Source of the DNA: Rothia aerolata
Lineage (GTDB): Bacteria; Actinomycetota; Actinomycetes; Actinomycetales; Micrococcaceae
DNA: 64,000 nt
Direction: 5' to 3'
Assembly (NCBI RefSeq): GCF_014635585.1
Contig: NZ_BMDC01000002.1
Coordinates: forward strand, 310,001-374,000
Part shown: positions 18,405-27,928 of the stretch, piece by piece
Position numbering within the stretch: the stretch's first letter is position 1
How the letters are laid out: each line of letters starts with the position of its first letter
Position numbers and translations under genes: made by a program
The notes under the pieces: generated by a model
Seen by the model: only the letters and a program-made list of their open reading frames with translations
Told to the model about the DNA's origin: nothing
The model's database searches: none

Positions 18405-20018
18405 TTGAGCACTAAGGATCACAGCATCGGCGAAGGCAAGACTCCCAGCGATGAACTGCTCCGCGAAACCGTAGACCGCGTTCTGGGGCGTGCCGCTGCA
18501 GCGCCGTCCTCCCACAGCGTCTTGGACGAGCGCGCCCGTGAGCTCTCCGACAACCCCCAGGAACATTCTGTCTTCGACGGCGAGCAGGAAGACCTGGCCG
18601 ACCGTCGAGCCCTGCGCCGTGTTGCGGGGCTCTCTACCGAGCTTGAAGACGTGACCGAAGTCGAGTACCGCCAGCTTCGTCTGGAACGGGTGGTTCTGGC
18701 GGGACTGTGGACCGAAGGCACCGTTGAAGAGGCAGAAAACTCCCTGCGCGAGCTGGCAGCCCTGGCAGAAACTGCCGGTTCCGAGGTGCTCGACGGCATT
18801 GTTCAGCGCCGCCTCAAACCCGACCCCGGCACTTTCTTAGGCTCCGGCAAGGCTCTGGAACTCAAGGATATTGTCTCCGCTTCCGGAGCCGACACCGTGA
18901 TTGTTGACTCCGAACTAGCCCCCTCCCAGCGCCGCGCCCTCGAAGATATTGTGAAGGTCAAGGTCATTGACCGCACCGCCCTGATTCTCGATATTTTCGC
19001 CCAGCACGCCAAGTCCCGCGAGGGTAAGGCCCAGGTTGAGCTGGCCCAGCTCGAATACATGCTGCCGCGTCTGCGCGGTTGGGGTGAGTCCCTGTCTCGC
19101 CAGGCAGGTGGCCGGGCAGCCGGTGGTGAGGGTATCGGTTCCCGCGGCCCCGGTGAAACCAAGATTGAGCTTGACCGCCGCCGTCTGCGCGCCCGCATGG
19201 CTAAGCTGCGTCGCGAGATTGCCCAGATGGCACCGGCGCGAGAAACCAAGCGCCTCAACCGCAAGCGCAACCGGGTTCCCTCGGTGGCTATTGCCGGCTA
19301 CACTAACGCGGGAAAGTCCTCCCTGCTCAACCGACTTACCGACGCCGGCGTCCTGGTAGAAAACGCCCTCTTCGCAACCCTCGACCCCACCGTGCGCAAG
19401 GCCGAGACCCCCGACGGCGTGGGTTACACTCTCTCCGACACCGTGGGGTTTGTGCGTTCGCTACCCACCCAGCTGGTGGAGGCTTTCCGCTCCACCCTGG
19501 AAGAGGTGGCAGATGCAGACCTGATTGTTCACGTGGTCGATGGCTCCCACCCCGACCCTGAGGGCCAGATTAAGGCGGTGCGCGAGGTGCTGGCTGAGGT
19601 TGATGCCGCTAACATCCCCGAGATTATTGCCCTGAATAAGGCCGATGCCGCTGACTCCTTTGTGATTGAGCGGGTGCGCCAGCGGGAGCAGAATACCGTG
19701 GTGGTTTCTGCCCGTACCGGTGAGGGGATCGACGATCTGAAACAGATGATTTCGGATATGATTCCGCGGCCCTCCATTGAGCTGAACCTGCTTATTCCCT
19801 ACTCCCACGGCGAGGTGGTCTCCCGCCTGCACCAGTGGGACGCCGAGATTCTTTCCACCGCCTTTGTCTCCGACGGCACCTATGTGCACGCCCTGGTGCG
19901 CGATGAGGTGGCTTCGGAGCTGAGCGAGTTCAACCTCAGCGAAGAGCTACTTAAGATTCTCCAGCCCGAAATCGACGCCGCGGTTGAGGCGGGTGCCGTT
20001 GAAACGAGCCGCTCATGA
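18405..20018 (+). CDS. hflX: GTPase HflX
   Basis: HflX binds the 50S subunit and splits stalled or hibernating ribosomes. The 537-residue product has the N-terminal HflX domain and glycine-rich linker (QAGGRAAGGEGIGSRGPGE), then the G domain with G1 GYTNAGKS (298-305), G3 DTVGF and G4 NKAD. The N-terminus is about 70-100 residues longer than in E. coli and acidic. The start is TTG at 18405 with AAAGAAAGG upstream. It overlaps the helicase gene by four bases (ATGA). Confidence 0.95.
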   Translation: MSTKDHSIGEGKTPSDELLRETVDRVLGRAAAAPSSHSVLDERARELSDNPQEHSVFDGEQEDLADRRALRRVAGLSTELEDVTEVEYRQLRLERVVLAGLWTEGTVEEAENSLRELAALAETAGSEVLDGIVQRRLKPDPGTFLGSGKALELKDIVSASGADTVIVDSELAPSQRRALEDIVKVKVIDRTALILDIFAQHAKSREGKAQVELAQLEYMLPRLRGWGESLSRQAGGRAAGGEGIGSRGPGETKIELDRRRLRARMAKLRREIAQMAPARETKRLNRKRNRVPSVAIAGYTNAGKSSLLNRLTDAGVLVENALFATLDPTVRKAETPDGVGYTLSDTVGFVRSLPTQLVEAFRSTLEEVADADLIVHVVDGSHPDPEGQIKAVREVLAEVDAANIPEIIALNKADAADSFVIERVRQREQNTVVVSARTGEGIDDLKQMISDMIPRPSIELNLLIPYSHGEVVSRLHQWDAEILSTAFVSDGTYVHALVRDEVASELSEFNLSEELLKILQPEIDAAVEAGAVETSRS

Positions 20019-22069
20019 GTCAGCCGGTACCGGGAGACAGACCGCAGGGCGCCGCCGCTGTACTGACCGGCGATGAGCCGGAGACCCTGTCGGGGGCCCA
20101 GCCGGTACTGAAGCTGTTGGATTCGGTGGTGGAAGAGTCGGGAGGCCAGCGGCGTCCCGGTCAGCGAGCCATGGCCGCCCACGTGGCCCAGGCTCTCGAA
20201 CTTGACCGCCACCTGCTGGTACAGGCGGGAACGGGCACCGGTAAGTCGCTGGGCTACCTGGTTCCTGCCCTGCACTATGCCCAGACCAGCGAGAAGCCCA
20301 TTATTGTAGCGACGGCGACCCTGGCCCTGCAGTCTCAGATTGTGAATCGAGATATACCTCGCTTGCTGGACTCTCTGGGGGAAGCCCCCGAGGCTGAGAC
20401 CGAGGTTGCTATTCTCAAGGGCCGCAACAACTATGTCTGCCTGCACAAGATTGAGGGAGGCTACCCCGAAGACGAGCAGGAGACTCTTTTCAACGTGGCG
20501 CCCGGCGGCGAAACAGGCCGCCTGGGTGAGGAGATCATCCGCCTGAGAAAGTGGGCGGAGACCACCGATACCGGCGACCGCGATGAGCTGATGCCCGGTG
20601 TTTCTGACCGTGCCTGGCGGCAGGTGTCGGTCTCGGCCTCAGAGTGCCTGGGCAAGAAATGCCCCCTGGTGGAGTCTTGCTTTTCGGAGCTGGCCCGGGA
20701 ACGGGCGGCAGAATCTGACATCGTGATTACCAATCACGCCCTGCTGGCTATTAATGCCTTTGAAGGAATCGGGGTTTTGCCCCAGCACGATATTGCCATT
20801 ATCGACGAGGCCCACGAGCTCGCCGACCGCGTGACCGGGGCTGTTACCGGTGCCCTCTCACCCGTTATGATCACCGCGGCAGCCCGCTCGGTGCGTAAGC
20901 ATACCAAGGCTAACCATGAGCCCCTGGAACAGGCTGGGCGCGCCCTGGATAATGCCCTCGACGGCGTTCCCTCAGAGCTTTTACCGCGGGGTCTGCCTGA
21001 GAAGGTTGCCGTGGCTATGGATTCTGTTCGCGACGCCGCCCGAGCGGCTCTCTCTGACACCAAGTCGGATTCTAAGGACGCCGACGCCGGTCGTCAGATG
21101 GCTCGAGCCCGGCTGACCGAGATTCTTGAACTGGCGGAGAGAATGCTGGCCGCCGATGAAAAATACGAGGTCGTGTGGGTCTCCCGTGCCGGTTCCTGGG
21201 AGCCGGGTAAGGGCTATGTGGCTGCCGCTGATACAGACCCGGCAACCCTGCACGTCGCCCCGCTGTCCGTTGCCTCCCGCCTGCGGGAGGGACTGTTTGA
21301 AGACCGCACGGTGGTGCTGACTTCCGCGACTCTGACGGTGGGAGAGTCCTTTGACGCCGCCGCCGGAGCCCTTGGTCTGGTGGGTTCAGGTGCTCCGCGC
21401 TGGGAGGGCATTGACGTTGGCTCACCCTTCGACTATCCCAAGCAGGGGGTGCTCTACCTGGCTGCCGATTTGCCCAAGCCGGGGCGCGGTATCTCTGAGC
21501 AGCAGCTTGACCGGGTGGTAGAACTGGTCACTGCCTCCAACGGGGGCGCCCTGGGCCTGTTTTCCTCGCGTCGAGCTGCGGAGCTGGCCGCCGAATACGT
21601 CCGGGAGAAAACAGACTTCAACATCCTGGTACAGGGGGAGTCCTCCCTCCGCGCCCTGGTCAAGGAGTTCAGCGAAGACACCAATTCCTGCCTCTTTGGC
21701 ACCATGAGCCTCTGGCAGGGAGTAGACGTGCCCGGTGACTCCTGCCGGCTGGTGATGATGGATAGAATTCCCTTTCCCCGCCCCGATGATCCGCTTTCAG
21801 CAGCCCGCACCCGGGCCGTGGCCCAGAACGGCGGTAACGGCTTTATGGCGGTCTCTGCCTACCACGCTGCCATTCGTATGGCCCAGGGAGCAGGGCGTTT
21901 GATTCGGTCGGTGGGAGACCGGGGCGTGGTGGCAATTCTGGATTCCCGTATCGCAACCCAGCGCTACGGCAACTATATTGTCAAAGCCATGCCGCCCTTC
22001 TGGACGACCCAGCGCACCGACGTCGTACTGGGCGCTCTTCAACGCCTGGCTCAGAGCGTTGAGGCATAG
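20015..22069 (+). CDS. dinG: ATP-dependent DNA helicase, DinG/XPD family
   Basis: A superfamily 2 helicase of 684 residues. Walker A is AGTGTGKS (71-78), the DEAH box is at 264-267, and four cysteines between them (one in NNYVCLHK and three in ECLGKKCPLVESC) form the iron-sulphur site of XPD-like helicases. Family members unwind forked or RNA-containing structures during repair. It has no exonuclease domain. ATG at 20015 overlaps the hflX stop. It ends at a strong terminator shared with the converging lexA. The dinG symbol follows the family; it could equally be called a DinG-like helicase. Confidence 0.9.
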   Translation: MSQPVPGDRPQGAAAVLTGDEPETLSGAQPVLKLLDSVVEESGGQRRPGQRAMAAHVAQALELDRHLLVQAGTGTGKSLGYLVPALHYAQTSEKPIIVATATLALQSQIVNRDIPRLLDSLGEAPEAETEVAILKGRNNYVCLHKIEGGYPEDEQETLFNVAPGGETGRLGEEIIRLRKWAETTDTGDRDELMPGVSDRAWRQVSVSASECLGKKCPLVESCFSELARERAAESDIVITNHALLAINAFEGIGVLPQHDIAIIDEAHELADRVTGAVTGALSPVMITAAARSVRKHTKANHEPLEQAGRALDNALDGVPSELLPRGLPEKVAVAMDSVRDAARAALSDTKSDSKDADAGRQMARARLTEILELAERMLAADEKYEVVWVSRAGSWEPGKGYVAAADTDPATLHVAPLSVASRLREGLFEDRTVVLTSATLTVGESFDAAAGALGLVGSGAPRWEGIDVGSPFDYPKQGVLYLAADLPKPGRGISEQQLDRVVELVTASNGGALGLFSSRRAAELAAEYVREKTDFNILVQGESSLRALVKEFSEDTNSCLFGTMSLWQGVDVPGDSCRLVMMDRIPFPRPDDPLSAARTRAVAQNGGNGFMAVSAYHAAIRMAQGAGRLIRSVGDRGVVAILDSRIATQRYGNYIVKAMPPFWTTQRTDVVLGALQRLAQSVEA

Positions 22070-22071
22070 AA

Positions 22072-22118
22072 AAATCCCGGTTCCTTGAGGAGGAACCGGG
22101 ATTTTTCTTTTGAGGTAG
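22072..22118. terminator. Terminator between dinG and lexA
   Basis: A perfect 13-bp stem (aaatcccggttcc with ggaaccgggattt) has a seven-base loop, with TTCTTTT on the + side and A-rich sequence on the other, so it can serve both converging genes. Confidence 0.9.
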
Positions 22119-22125
22119 CAGAACT

Positions 22126-22839
22126 TTAGAGGGAGCGCAGAACAGAGACCACCTTGCCCATGATGGTGGCGTGGTCGCCCAGAATCGGTTCATACTGGGT
22201 GTTCTGCGGAAGCAACCAGGTGTGCCCGTCGCGTTGGCGGAAGGTCTTGACGGTAGCTTCATCGTCGAGCAGGGCTGCCACGATATCTCCGTTATTGGCG
22301 GTGTGCTGGGTGCGAACCACCACCCAGTCGCCGTCGCAAATTGCAGCATCGACCATTGAGTCGCCCTTGACCCGCAGCATAAAGAGTTCACCCTGACCCA
22401 CGATCTGGCGGGGCAGGGTCATAACGTCTTCCACCGACTGCTCGGCGGTAATGGGGCCACCGGCAGCAATGCGGCCCACCAGGGGAACCACCGCAAAATC
22501 ATCGGAGGTCTGCTCGAACTGGGGCAGCTGAATTACTTCTGCTGTTTTGGGCGAACTCGCCTGCGAATCTTCCGGCTCGTCTGAGAGCACCTCAATGGCG
22601 CGAGGCCGCTTGGGATCCTTACGGATGTAGCCCATTTCCTCCAGCCGACAGAGCTGATGGGTAACCGAAGAGAGGGAGGCTAAGCCCACTATATCGCCGA
22701 TTTCACGCATGGAAGGTGGGTAGCCGCGGGTCTCAATCGCTTCTGAAATAGCAGTGAGAATTTTTTCCTGACGCGCGGTCAGTGGGCGCCGCTTAGCTGA
22801 TTTCGCGCCCTCGCTGGCGTGGTCTGTTGCTCGGTTCAC
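22126..22839 (-). CDS. lexA: SOS repressor LexA
   Basis: LexA represses DNA-damage genes and cleaves itself when RecA filaments form. The 237-residue product has an N-terminal winged helix (about 19-82), a linker, and the S24 protease domain with cleavage site Ala126-Gly127 (RIAAGGPI), Ser161 (GDSMVD) and Lys198 (ATVKTF). The frame is open to 22977, but I choose the GTG at 22839 because AGGGG lies five bases upstream and the family N-terminus fits. It is divergent from the LysM gene, with SOS boxes between, so it should repress itself. Confidence 0.95.
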   Translation of the reverse strand: MNRATDHASEGAKSAKRRPLTARQEKILTAISEAIETRGYPPSMREIGDIVGLASLSSVTHQLCRLEEMGYIRKDPKRPRAIEVLSDEPEDSQASSPKTAEVIQLPQFEQTSDDFAVVPLVGRIAAGGPITAEQSVEDVMTLPRQIVGQGELFMLRVKGDSMVDAAICDGDWVVVRTQHTANNGDIVAALLDDEATVKTFRQRDGHTWLLPQNTQYEPILGDHATIMGKVVSVLRSL

Positions 22840-22973
22840 GGGTACCCCTGTCAAAAATCGGCTTATTTTGTCATACCCCCGGTGCAGACTGATATTCGAA
22901 GGAAATATTCGAACATTGCTTTCCGCCCTATAAGAGGTCTTAGACACAAGATTAAGGGACTTGCGGTGAAAAA

Positions 22974-22989
22974 CCAAACATTTGTTCTA
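22974..22989. promoter_or_regulatory. Weak LexA box nearest lexA
   Basis: CCAAACATTTGTTCTA has the AACANNTGTT core and a perfect right half of the SOS box; the left half has three changes. It lies about 135 bases before the lexA GTG and is a likely site for autoregulation. Confidence 0.45.
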
Positions 22990-23019
22990 ATTTTTATCGA
23001 CTATGTTCGAATTTTCTGA

Positions 23020-23035
23020 TAGAACATATATACGA
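23020..23035. promoter_or_regulatory. Second LexA-like box before the LysM gene
   Basis: TAGAACATATATACGA matches the SOS pattern at about 12 of 14 fixed positions. It ends three bases before the strong box at 23038-23055, so the two would lie on nearly the same face of the helix. Confidence 0.45.
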
Positions 23036-23037
23036 AC

Positions 23038-23055
23038 TTAGAACAGCTGTTCTAA
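23038..23055. promoter_or_regulatory. Strong LexA (SOS) box between lexA and the LysM gene
   Basis: TTAGAACAGCTGTTCTAA is a perfect 18-bp palindrome with the GAAC-N4-GTTC core of Gram-positive LexA sites. It lies 50 bases before the LysM gene start and about 200 before the lexA start. Confidence 0.88.
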
Positions 23056-23105
23056 TTCAACTTCGACTCGATCGAAGGTCATCAATACGTGTTAGGAGAG
23101 AACTC

Positions 23106-23519
23106 ATGAGCGCTGTGGCACTCGCACCTCGTCGTGGACTACCTACCAACTCTCGTACCGCCCCGTCAGTAAAGGGGCAAAAAGCCGCCGGGCGGCAGCA
23201 GAAGATGAAGCTGACCCGTCGCGGCCGCTTTATCCTGCGGGGTCTGCCTCTTTTGACCCTGCTGGCTCTGATCGTTCTGGGGGCTATCTCGGTTCTTACA
23301 GCCGGTCCCGTTCAGGCGGGCGATGCTGACTTAGAATCTGAGGGAACCGCTCTGGTACAGGTAAAGGCAGGGGAGTCCCTCTGGGATATTGCTGCGGCGA
23401 CTGCCCCTGAGCAAGACACCCGCGATGTAGTCAACGAGATTATGAAAATCAACGACCTTGACTCGGTAGCTATTCAGGGCGGCCAGCAGCTGGAAGTTCC
23501 TGTATATACTGCAAAATAA
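23106..23519 (+). CDS. LysM-domain membrane protein, SOS cell-division inhibitor type (YneA/DivS/Rv2719c-like)
   Basis: A 137-residue protein with a basic N-terminus (1-44), one membrane segment (about 45-63: LPLLTLLALIVLGAISVL), and an outer LysM domain (about 78-133: V-K-A-G-E-S-L-W-D-I-A ... Q-L-E-V-P-V-Y) for peptidoglycan binding. Gene order (divergent from lexA, behind a perfect SOS box) and architecture match YneA of Bacillus, DivS of Corynebacterium and Rv2719c of Mycobacterium, which delay division after DNA damage. ATG at 23106 has AGGAGAG upstream. The function is inferred from architecture and place, not sequence identity. Confidence 0.85.
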   Translation: MSAVALAPRRGLPTNSRTAPSVKGQKAAGRQQKMKLTRRGRFILRGLPLLTLLALIVLGAISVLTAGPVQAGDADLESEGTALVQVKAGESLWDIAAATAPEQDTRDVVNEIMKINDLDSVAIQGGQQLEVPVYTAK

Positions 23520-23553
23520 GGTAACACGGCTGGCTTATCGATAAACTTAAACG

Positions 23554-24678
23554 GTGTCTGCATCTCAAAATAGCTCAGAAAATGCCGCCCTACAGCAGCT
23601 AAACCGCTTGCCCATCCGCGAGGATTTGCGCGGTCGCTCGCCTTACGGTGCGCCCATGATTGATGTTCCGGTGACCATTAACGTCAACGAGAACACCCAC
23701 CCCATGCCCCGCGAGGTCGTCGAAGCTATTGGTAGAGAGGTTCACCAGGTTGCCCTGAACCTCAACCGCTACCCAGACCGTGAATTCGTTACCCTGCGCG
23801 AAGAGCTGGCCGCCTATCTGGGCCACGGCCTCAGTAAGGAAAATCTCTGGGCCGCTAACGGCTCCAACGAGATTCTTCAGCAGCTCTTTCAGGTATTCGG
23901 CGGCCCCGGTCGAAGCGTGATGAGCTTCGTACCCACCTACTCCATGTATCCGCTCTTAGCTGATGGCACCAATACCGAGTTCATTGCCGGTCAGCGAGCG
24001 GAAGATTTCTCCCTCTCGGTCGAGTCGGCGGTGGAACAGATTAGGGAACACCGCCCCAATATTGTGGTGCTTTGCTCGCCCAATAACCCCACCGGCACCG
24101 GCCTTGAACTTGCAGTTGTAGAGGCAGTCTATGAGGCTGTCGCTACCTACAACGGCATCACCATCGTTGATGAAGCCTACGCAGAATTTGCCCAGGATCC
24201 TTCGCAGACAGCTCTCACCCTGCTAGAGGGTCGAGACAATCTCGTGGTAACCCGCACCATGAGCAAGGCCTTTGCACTCGCCGGTGCCCGAGTTGGCTAC
24301 TTTGCAGCGGCCCCCGCGATTGCAGATGCCGTGCGGCTGGTTCGTTTGCCCTACCACCTTTCAGCGGTCACCCAGGCCACCGCACTTGCAGCCCTGCGCC
24401 ACCGGGGCCAGCTTTTGGCTAATGTTGAAGATATCCGAGCCCAGCGAGATCGCATTGTTGAGAAGCTCACCGAGCTCGGTCTCAAACCCGCGCAGTCTGA
24501 CTCTAACTTCGTCTTTTTCGGTGGTTTGGAGAATGAAAAAGAGGCCTGGCAGGCTCTTCTCGATGACGGCGTGCTAGTGCGGGACAACGGCATCGCCGGC
24601 CATCTGCGCGTCACCGCCGGTACAGAAGAAGAAACTACCGCCTTTCTCACCAGCCTGGAAAAGTACCTGAAGGGATAA
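23554..24678 (+). CDS. hisC: Histidinol-phosphate aminotransferase
   Basis: HisC makes histidinol phosphate from imidazole acetol phosphate with glutamate. The 374-residue fold-type I PLP enzyme has SPNNPTGT and the PLP lysine in MSKAFALAG (Lys238), followed by ARVGY. The start is GTG at 23554, 34 bases after the LysM gene; a separate promoter is not obvious. hisB begins three bases after its stop. hisD is not adjacent on the left as it is in many actinobacteria; the LysM gene is there instead. Confidence 0.94.
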   Translation: MSASQNSSENAALQQLNRLPIREDLRGRSPYGAPMIDVPVTINVNENTHPMPREVVEAIGREVHQVALNLNRYPDREFVTLREELAAYLGHGLSKENLWAANGSNEILQQLFQVFGGPGRSVMSFVPTYSMYPLLADGTNTEFIAGQRAEDFSLSVESAVEQIREHRPNIVVLCSPNNPTGTGLELAVVEAVYEAVATYNGITIVDEAYAEFAQDPSQTALTLLEGRDNLVVTRTMSKAFALAGARVGYFAAAPAIADAVRLVRLPYHLSAVTQATALAALRHRGQLLANVEDIRAQRDRIVEKLTELGLKPAQSDSNFVFFGGLENEKEAWQALLDDGVLVRDNGIAGHLRVTAGTEEETTAFLTSLEKYLKG

Positions 24679-24680
24679 CC

Positions 24681-25331
24681 ATGACAGCTACCTCTGAGAC
24701 AGAAGAAAAGTACCTCTCCAGCACCGGCCTGGGCCCCCGGGTGGCCCGGTTAGAGCGAACCACCAGTGAGTCCTCGGTCAGCGTTGAAATTAACCTAGAC
24801 GGTACCGGTAAGTCAGAGATTGACACCTCGGTTCCTTTTTACGATCATATGCTCACCGCCCTGGCCAAGCACTCGCTGATTGACATGAAGATCAAGTGCA
24901 GCGGCGATACCCACATTGACGTTCACCATACCGTTGAAGATACCGGTATTGTGATTGGCGAGGTGCTACGCCAGGCCCTGGGGGATAAGGCGGGCATCCG
25001 CCGGTTTGGAACGGCGACCGTTCCCCTGGACGAGGCCATTGCTAACTGCGTGGTTGATATTTCGGGCCGCCCCTACCTGGTGCACTCGGGCGAGCCCGAG
25101 GGCTTTGAGTTCCACCTCATCGGCGGGCACTTTACAGGTTCAATGGTGCGCCACGTGCTCGAAGCTATCGCCTACCACGCGGGAATCTGCCTGCATATGA
25201 CCGTGCTGGGTGGGCGCGATCCCCACCATATCGCAGAGGCCCAGTTCAAGGCGCTGGCCCGGGCCCTGCGCGAAGCCGTGGAACCTGACCCGCGGCACCG
25301 TGGAATTCCATCGACCAAGGGAGCCCTCTAA
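24681..25331 (+). CDS. hisB: Imidazoleglycerol-phosphate dehydratase
   Basis: HisB dehydrates imidazoleglycerol phosphate to imidazole acetol phosphate using manganese. The 216-residue product is the single-function actinobacterial type without the N-terminal phosphatase of E. coli HisB. Both metal-binding histidine motifs are present (HHTVEDTGI and the second at [10 protein letters not shown]), plus PFYDHML. The ATG at 24681 follows the hisC stop by two bases. hisH starts directly after its stop. Confidence 0.96.
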   Translation: MTATSETEEKYLSSTGLGPRVARLERTTSESSVSVEINLDGTGKSEIDTSVPFYDHMLTALAKHSLIDMKIKCSGDTHIDVHHTVEDTGIVIGEVLRQALGDKAGIRRFGTATVPLDEAIANCVVDISGRPYLVHSGEPEGFEFHLIGGHFTGSMVRHVLEAIAYHAGICLHMTVLGGRDPHHIAEAQFKALARALREAVEPDPRHRGIPSTKGAL

Positions 25332-26048
25332 ATGGCAGATACCGCCGTCTCCGACCAGACCAAGCCCAGCGTCGTCGTCCTCGATTACGGCGCGGGTAAC
25401 GTGCGCTCTGCCGTTCGCGCGCTCGAGGAGGCCGGCGCCAGGGTCTTGCTTTCTAACAAAGAATCCGATGTTCTCAATGCCGACGGCCTGGTGGTGCCCG
25501 GCGTGGGCGCCTTCAAAGCTGTGATGGACGGTCTGAGAGAAGTTCAGGCCCTGCGGATGATAGGACGTCGCGTGGCCGGCGGCCGCCCGGTTTTGGGTAT
25601 CTGCGTGGGTTTGCAGGTTCTCTTTGAAAAGGGCCTGGAGCACGGCGTAGAGACCCAGGGCATGGGGGAGTGGCCTGGAACCGTTGAGAAGCTTAAGGCA
25701 GACGTGGTGCCCCATATGGGCTGGAATACCGTTGAGGTTCCCGAATCTACCGTGCTCTTTAAGGGTATTGAGAAGGAACGCTTTTACTTTGTGCACTCTT
25801 ACGGGGTGCAGGAGTGGAACTTTGACCAGAACAACGAGGCCATGTTTCCCCCGCAGGTCACCTGGTCTCACCACGGTGGCCCCTTCATTGCGGCGGTGGA
25901 AAACGGTCCTCTCTCGGCGACCCAGTTCCACCCTGAAAAATCTGCTGAGGCCGGTATTCAGCTGCTGCGAAACTGGATTGGTTCGCTGAAGGTAACGGGG
26001 CGTCTTGACTCGGCGCTGGCTGCTGAAAACCAGGAGGTAGGCGAATAA
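25332..26048 (+). CDS. hisH: Imidazole glycerol phosphate synthase, glutaminase subunit
   Basis: HisH hydrolyses glutamine and passes ammonia to HisF. It has the class I amidotransferase triad: Cys91 in GICVGLQ, His200 and Glu202 in QFHPEKS. The usual oxyanion strand motif (PGVGAF, 56-61) is present. The 238 residues are slightly above the usual 200-215 because of an N-terminal extension and a short tail. The gene abuts hisB and overlaps the next small gene by one base (TAATG). hisF is not in the window. Confidence 0.95.
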   Translation: MADTAVSDQTKPSVVVLDYGAGNVRSAVRALEEAGARVLLSNKESDVLNADGLVVPGVGAFKAVMDGLREVQALRMIGRRVAGGRPVLGICVGLQVLFEKGLEHGVETQGMGEWPGTVEKLKADVVPHMGWNTVEVPESTVLFKGIEKERFYFVHSYGVQEWNFDQNNEAMFPPQVTWSHHGGPFIAAVENGPLSATQFHPEKSAEAGIQLLRNWIGSLKVTGRLDSALAAENQEVGE

Positions 26049-26218
26049 TGACACCCACGGTCTCGGGGCTGCTACTCATGGTTTTCGGCGCTTTCTTCGT
26101 GGGCGGCGCTTGGTCCTTTCGCCAGCAGAAACTACCCCTGGCAGTTCAAATCATCATGGCGTTGGTGGGCCTGGCTATTTTCGGCTACGGCGCCTACGTG
26201 ATGTTTGCCTATAACTAA
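26048..26218 (+). CDS. Small two-helix membrane protein in the his operon
   Basis: A 56-residue reading frame shares one base with the hisH stop (TAATG) and has GGAGGTAG just upstream, so translational coupling is likely. It has two hydrophobic segments (about 5-22 and 33-53) joined by a basic loop with F-R-Q-Q-K, so the loop should lie inside the cell. priA follows after 23 bases. Small membrane proteins are often found at this place in Micrococcaceae his operons, but no function is known to me. Position, ribosome site and composition argue for a real gene. Confidence 0.8.
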   Translation: MTPTVSGLLLMVFGAFFVGGAWSFRQQKLPLAVQIIMALVGLAIFGYGAYVMFAYN

Positions 26219-26241
26219 GACTTACAAAGAATGGAGTAAAC

Positions 26242-26976
26242 GTGGCAGAAAATCGTTTGGAGCTCTTGCCCGCAGTTGATGTCGCAAACGGCCAGGCTGT
26301 TCGCCTGGTGCAGGGTGAAGCCGGCTCGGAGACCGGCTACGGTGATCCGCTTGAAGCCGCTCTGGCCTGGCAGAACGCCGGTGCCGAGTGGATTCACCTG
26401 GTTGACCTCGACGCCGCCTTTGGCAGGGGCGATAACATCGAGGTTCTCACCAGCGTTGCCCAGCAGCTCAACCTGAAAATTGAGATGTCCGGAGGTATCC
26501 GCGACGATGAATCCCTGAAACGGGCACTGTCGCTGAATCCCGAGCGCGTGAACCTGGGAACCGCCGCCCTGGAAAATCCCGAGTGGACCGAGAAGGTCAT
26601 TGCCCGCTACGGCGAGAAGATTGCCGTGGGCCTCGACGTTCGTGGCACCACCCTGGCTGCCCGGGGCTGGACCAAGGAGGGCGGTGACCTCTGGGAGGTT
26701 CTCGACCGTCTCGAAGCGAACGGTTGTTCCCGCTATGTGGTGACCGACGTGACCAAAGACGGCACCCTGACCGGCCCTAACCTGGACCTGCTCAAGGAGG
26801 TAGCCCGCCGCACCGATAAGCCGGTGGTAGCTTCGGGCGGTATCTCTAACCTCGACGATATTAGGGCTCTGACCGAGCTGGTGCCCTTCGGCATTGAGGG
26901 GGCAATTATGGGTAAGGCTCTCTACGCGGGTAAATTTACCCTCGAGGAGGCGCTCGAGGTAGCGGGTCGCCCGTAG
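26242..26976 (+). CDS. priA: Phosphoribosyl isomerase A (HisA, possibly bifunctional HisA/TrpF)
   Basis: A (beta/alpha)8-barrel isomerase of 244 residues acting on ProFAR in histidine synthesis. In many actinobacteria this enzyme also replaces TrpF in tryptophan synthesis and is called PriA. Catalytic aspartates are Asp13 ([10 protein letters not shown]) and Asp169 ([10 protein letters not shown]); phosphate loops SGGIRD and ASGGIS are clear. The start is GTG at 26242 with AATGGAG upstream. Bifunctionality cannot be proven from sequence; absence of trpF elsewhere in the genome would support it. Confidence 0.93.
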   Translation: MAENRLELLPAVDVANGQAVRLVQGEAGSETGYGDPLEAALAWQNAGAEWIHLVDLDAAFGRGDNIEVLTSVAQQLNLKIEMSGGIRDDESLKRALSLNPERVNLGTAALENPEWTEKVIARYGEKIAVGLDVRGTTLAARGWTKEGGDLWEVLDRLEANGCSRYVVTDVTKDGTLTGPNLDLLKEVARRTDKPVVASGGISNLDDIRALTELVPFGIEGAIMGKALYAGKFTLEEALEVAGRP

Positions 26977-26990
26977 TTTCAAGGGTCTAG

Positions 26991-27896
26991 GTGAGTCATT
27001 TGACTGAAAATTCGAAGGCAGGTTCCCGCCAGGAACATACTCACGCGCAAAAGCGGGAGCTTCCCGCCCATATACAGGCGCAGCTGGCAAGTGCCGGGCG
27101 GGCCACCGATACCGCTGGTCAGCCCTGGGCCGGGCGAAATCTGGGGGAGGGCACCAGCCACACCCATCAGTACCCCACCGATACGGGGCTGACCGAAGAA
27201 TCGGTGCAGCGGGCCTTCGATAGCTTCAGCACCGGTGACCTGGCCGAAGAGGGCCTGGTTAATGCCCTGCGCTCCACACGAGTCTTTGCTCCGGTGCTGG
27301 CTGAGGTGACCCACGCGGAAATTACCGATGAGGGCCTGGTCTCCGATAAGGAGTCAGACATGGCGCTGATTTCGATTCAAGCTCCGGACGGTCGCCGGGC
27401 CCTGCCCGTCTTTACCTCCGTTGATGCCCTGACCTCCTGGCATGCCTCTGCCCGGCCGGTAGCCGCTGATATGCGGAAGACCTGTCTGGCAGCGGTAGAG
27501 GATGACAACCAGCTGATTGTGGTGAACCCCGGCAGCGAGCTGACCTTTGTGCTGCGCCGTCCCGCGGTGTGGGCTATCGCTAAAGCCGAAGAGTGGGTGC
27601 CCTCCTATAAGGACGCCGCTGTGGCGGCAGAACTTGCCCGGCTGGTTGAAGATTTCCCCGAGATTGTTGACGTGCGGGCCGAGGCGGGGCAGGGGGTTGC
27701 TTCGGTTACCGCTTCGGGGCGGACACTTTCAGGTGGTGGCCCTGGTCCAGAGCTCAAAATTACTCTGCTGCTGATTGCCGGTTTAACCCAGGAGCAACTG
27801 AATCGTACCGTGGCTAGCTTTCAGCAGCGCTTGGCGGCTTCTTCTGTGATTTCAGAAAAGGTGGATTCGGTGCAGCTTGCCCTGGCTGCGGCCTAG
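26991..27896 (+). CDS. SseB-family protein
   Basis: A 301-residue soluble protein. The central part (about 75-170) has the SseB N-terminal domain pattern (L-V-N-A-L-R-S-T-R-V-F-A-P-V ... G-R-R-A-L-P-V-F-T-S-V-D-A-L). The first 60 residues are charged and low-complexity. Homologues often follow priA/hisA in Micrococcaceae, before DUF1844-infC, exactly as here. The start is GTG at 26991, 14 bases after priA. The molecular function of these actinobacterial SseB-like proteins is not established. Confidence 0.82.
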   Translation: MSHLTENSKAGSRQEHTHAQKRELPAHIQAQLASAGRATDTAGQPWAGRNLGEGTSHTHQYPTDTGLTEESVQRAFDSFSTGDLAEEGLVNALRSTRVFAPVLAEVTHAEITDEGLVSDKESDMALISIQAPDGRRALPVFTSVDALTSWHASARPVAADMRKTCLAAVEDDNQLIVVNPGSELTFVLRRPAVWAIAKAEEWVPSYKDAAVAAELARLVEDFPEIVDVRAEAGQGVASVTASGRTLSGGGPGPELKITLLLIAGLTQEQLNRTVASFQQRLAASSVISEKVDSVQLALAAA

Positions 27897-27928
27897 CTTT
27901 GTGCACCGATCCACCGTTCTGAAGAGGA

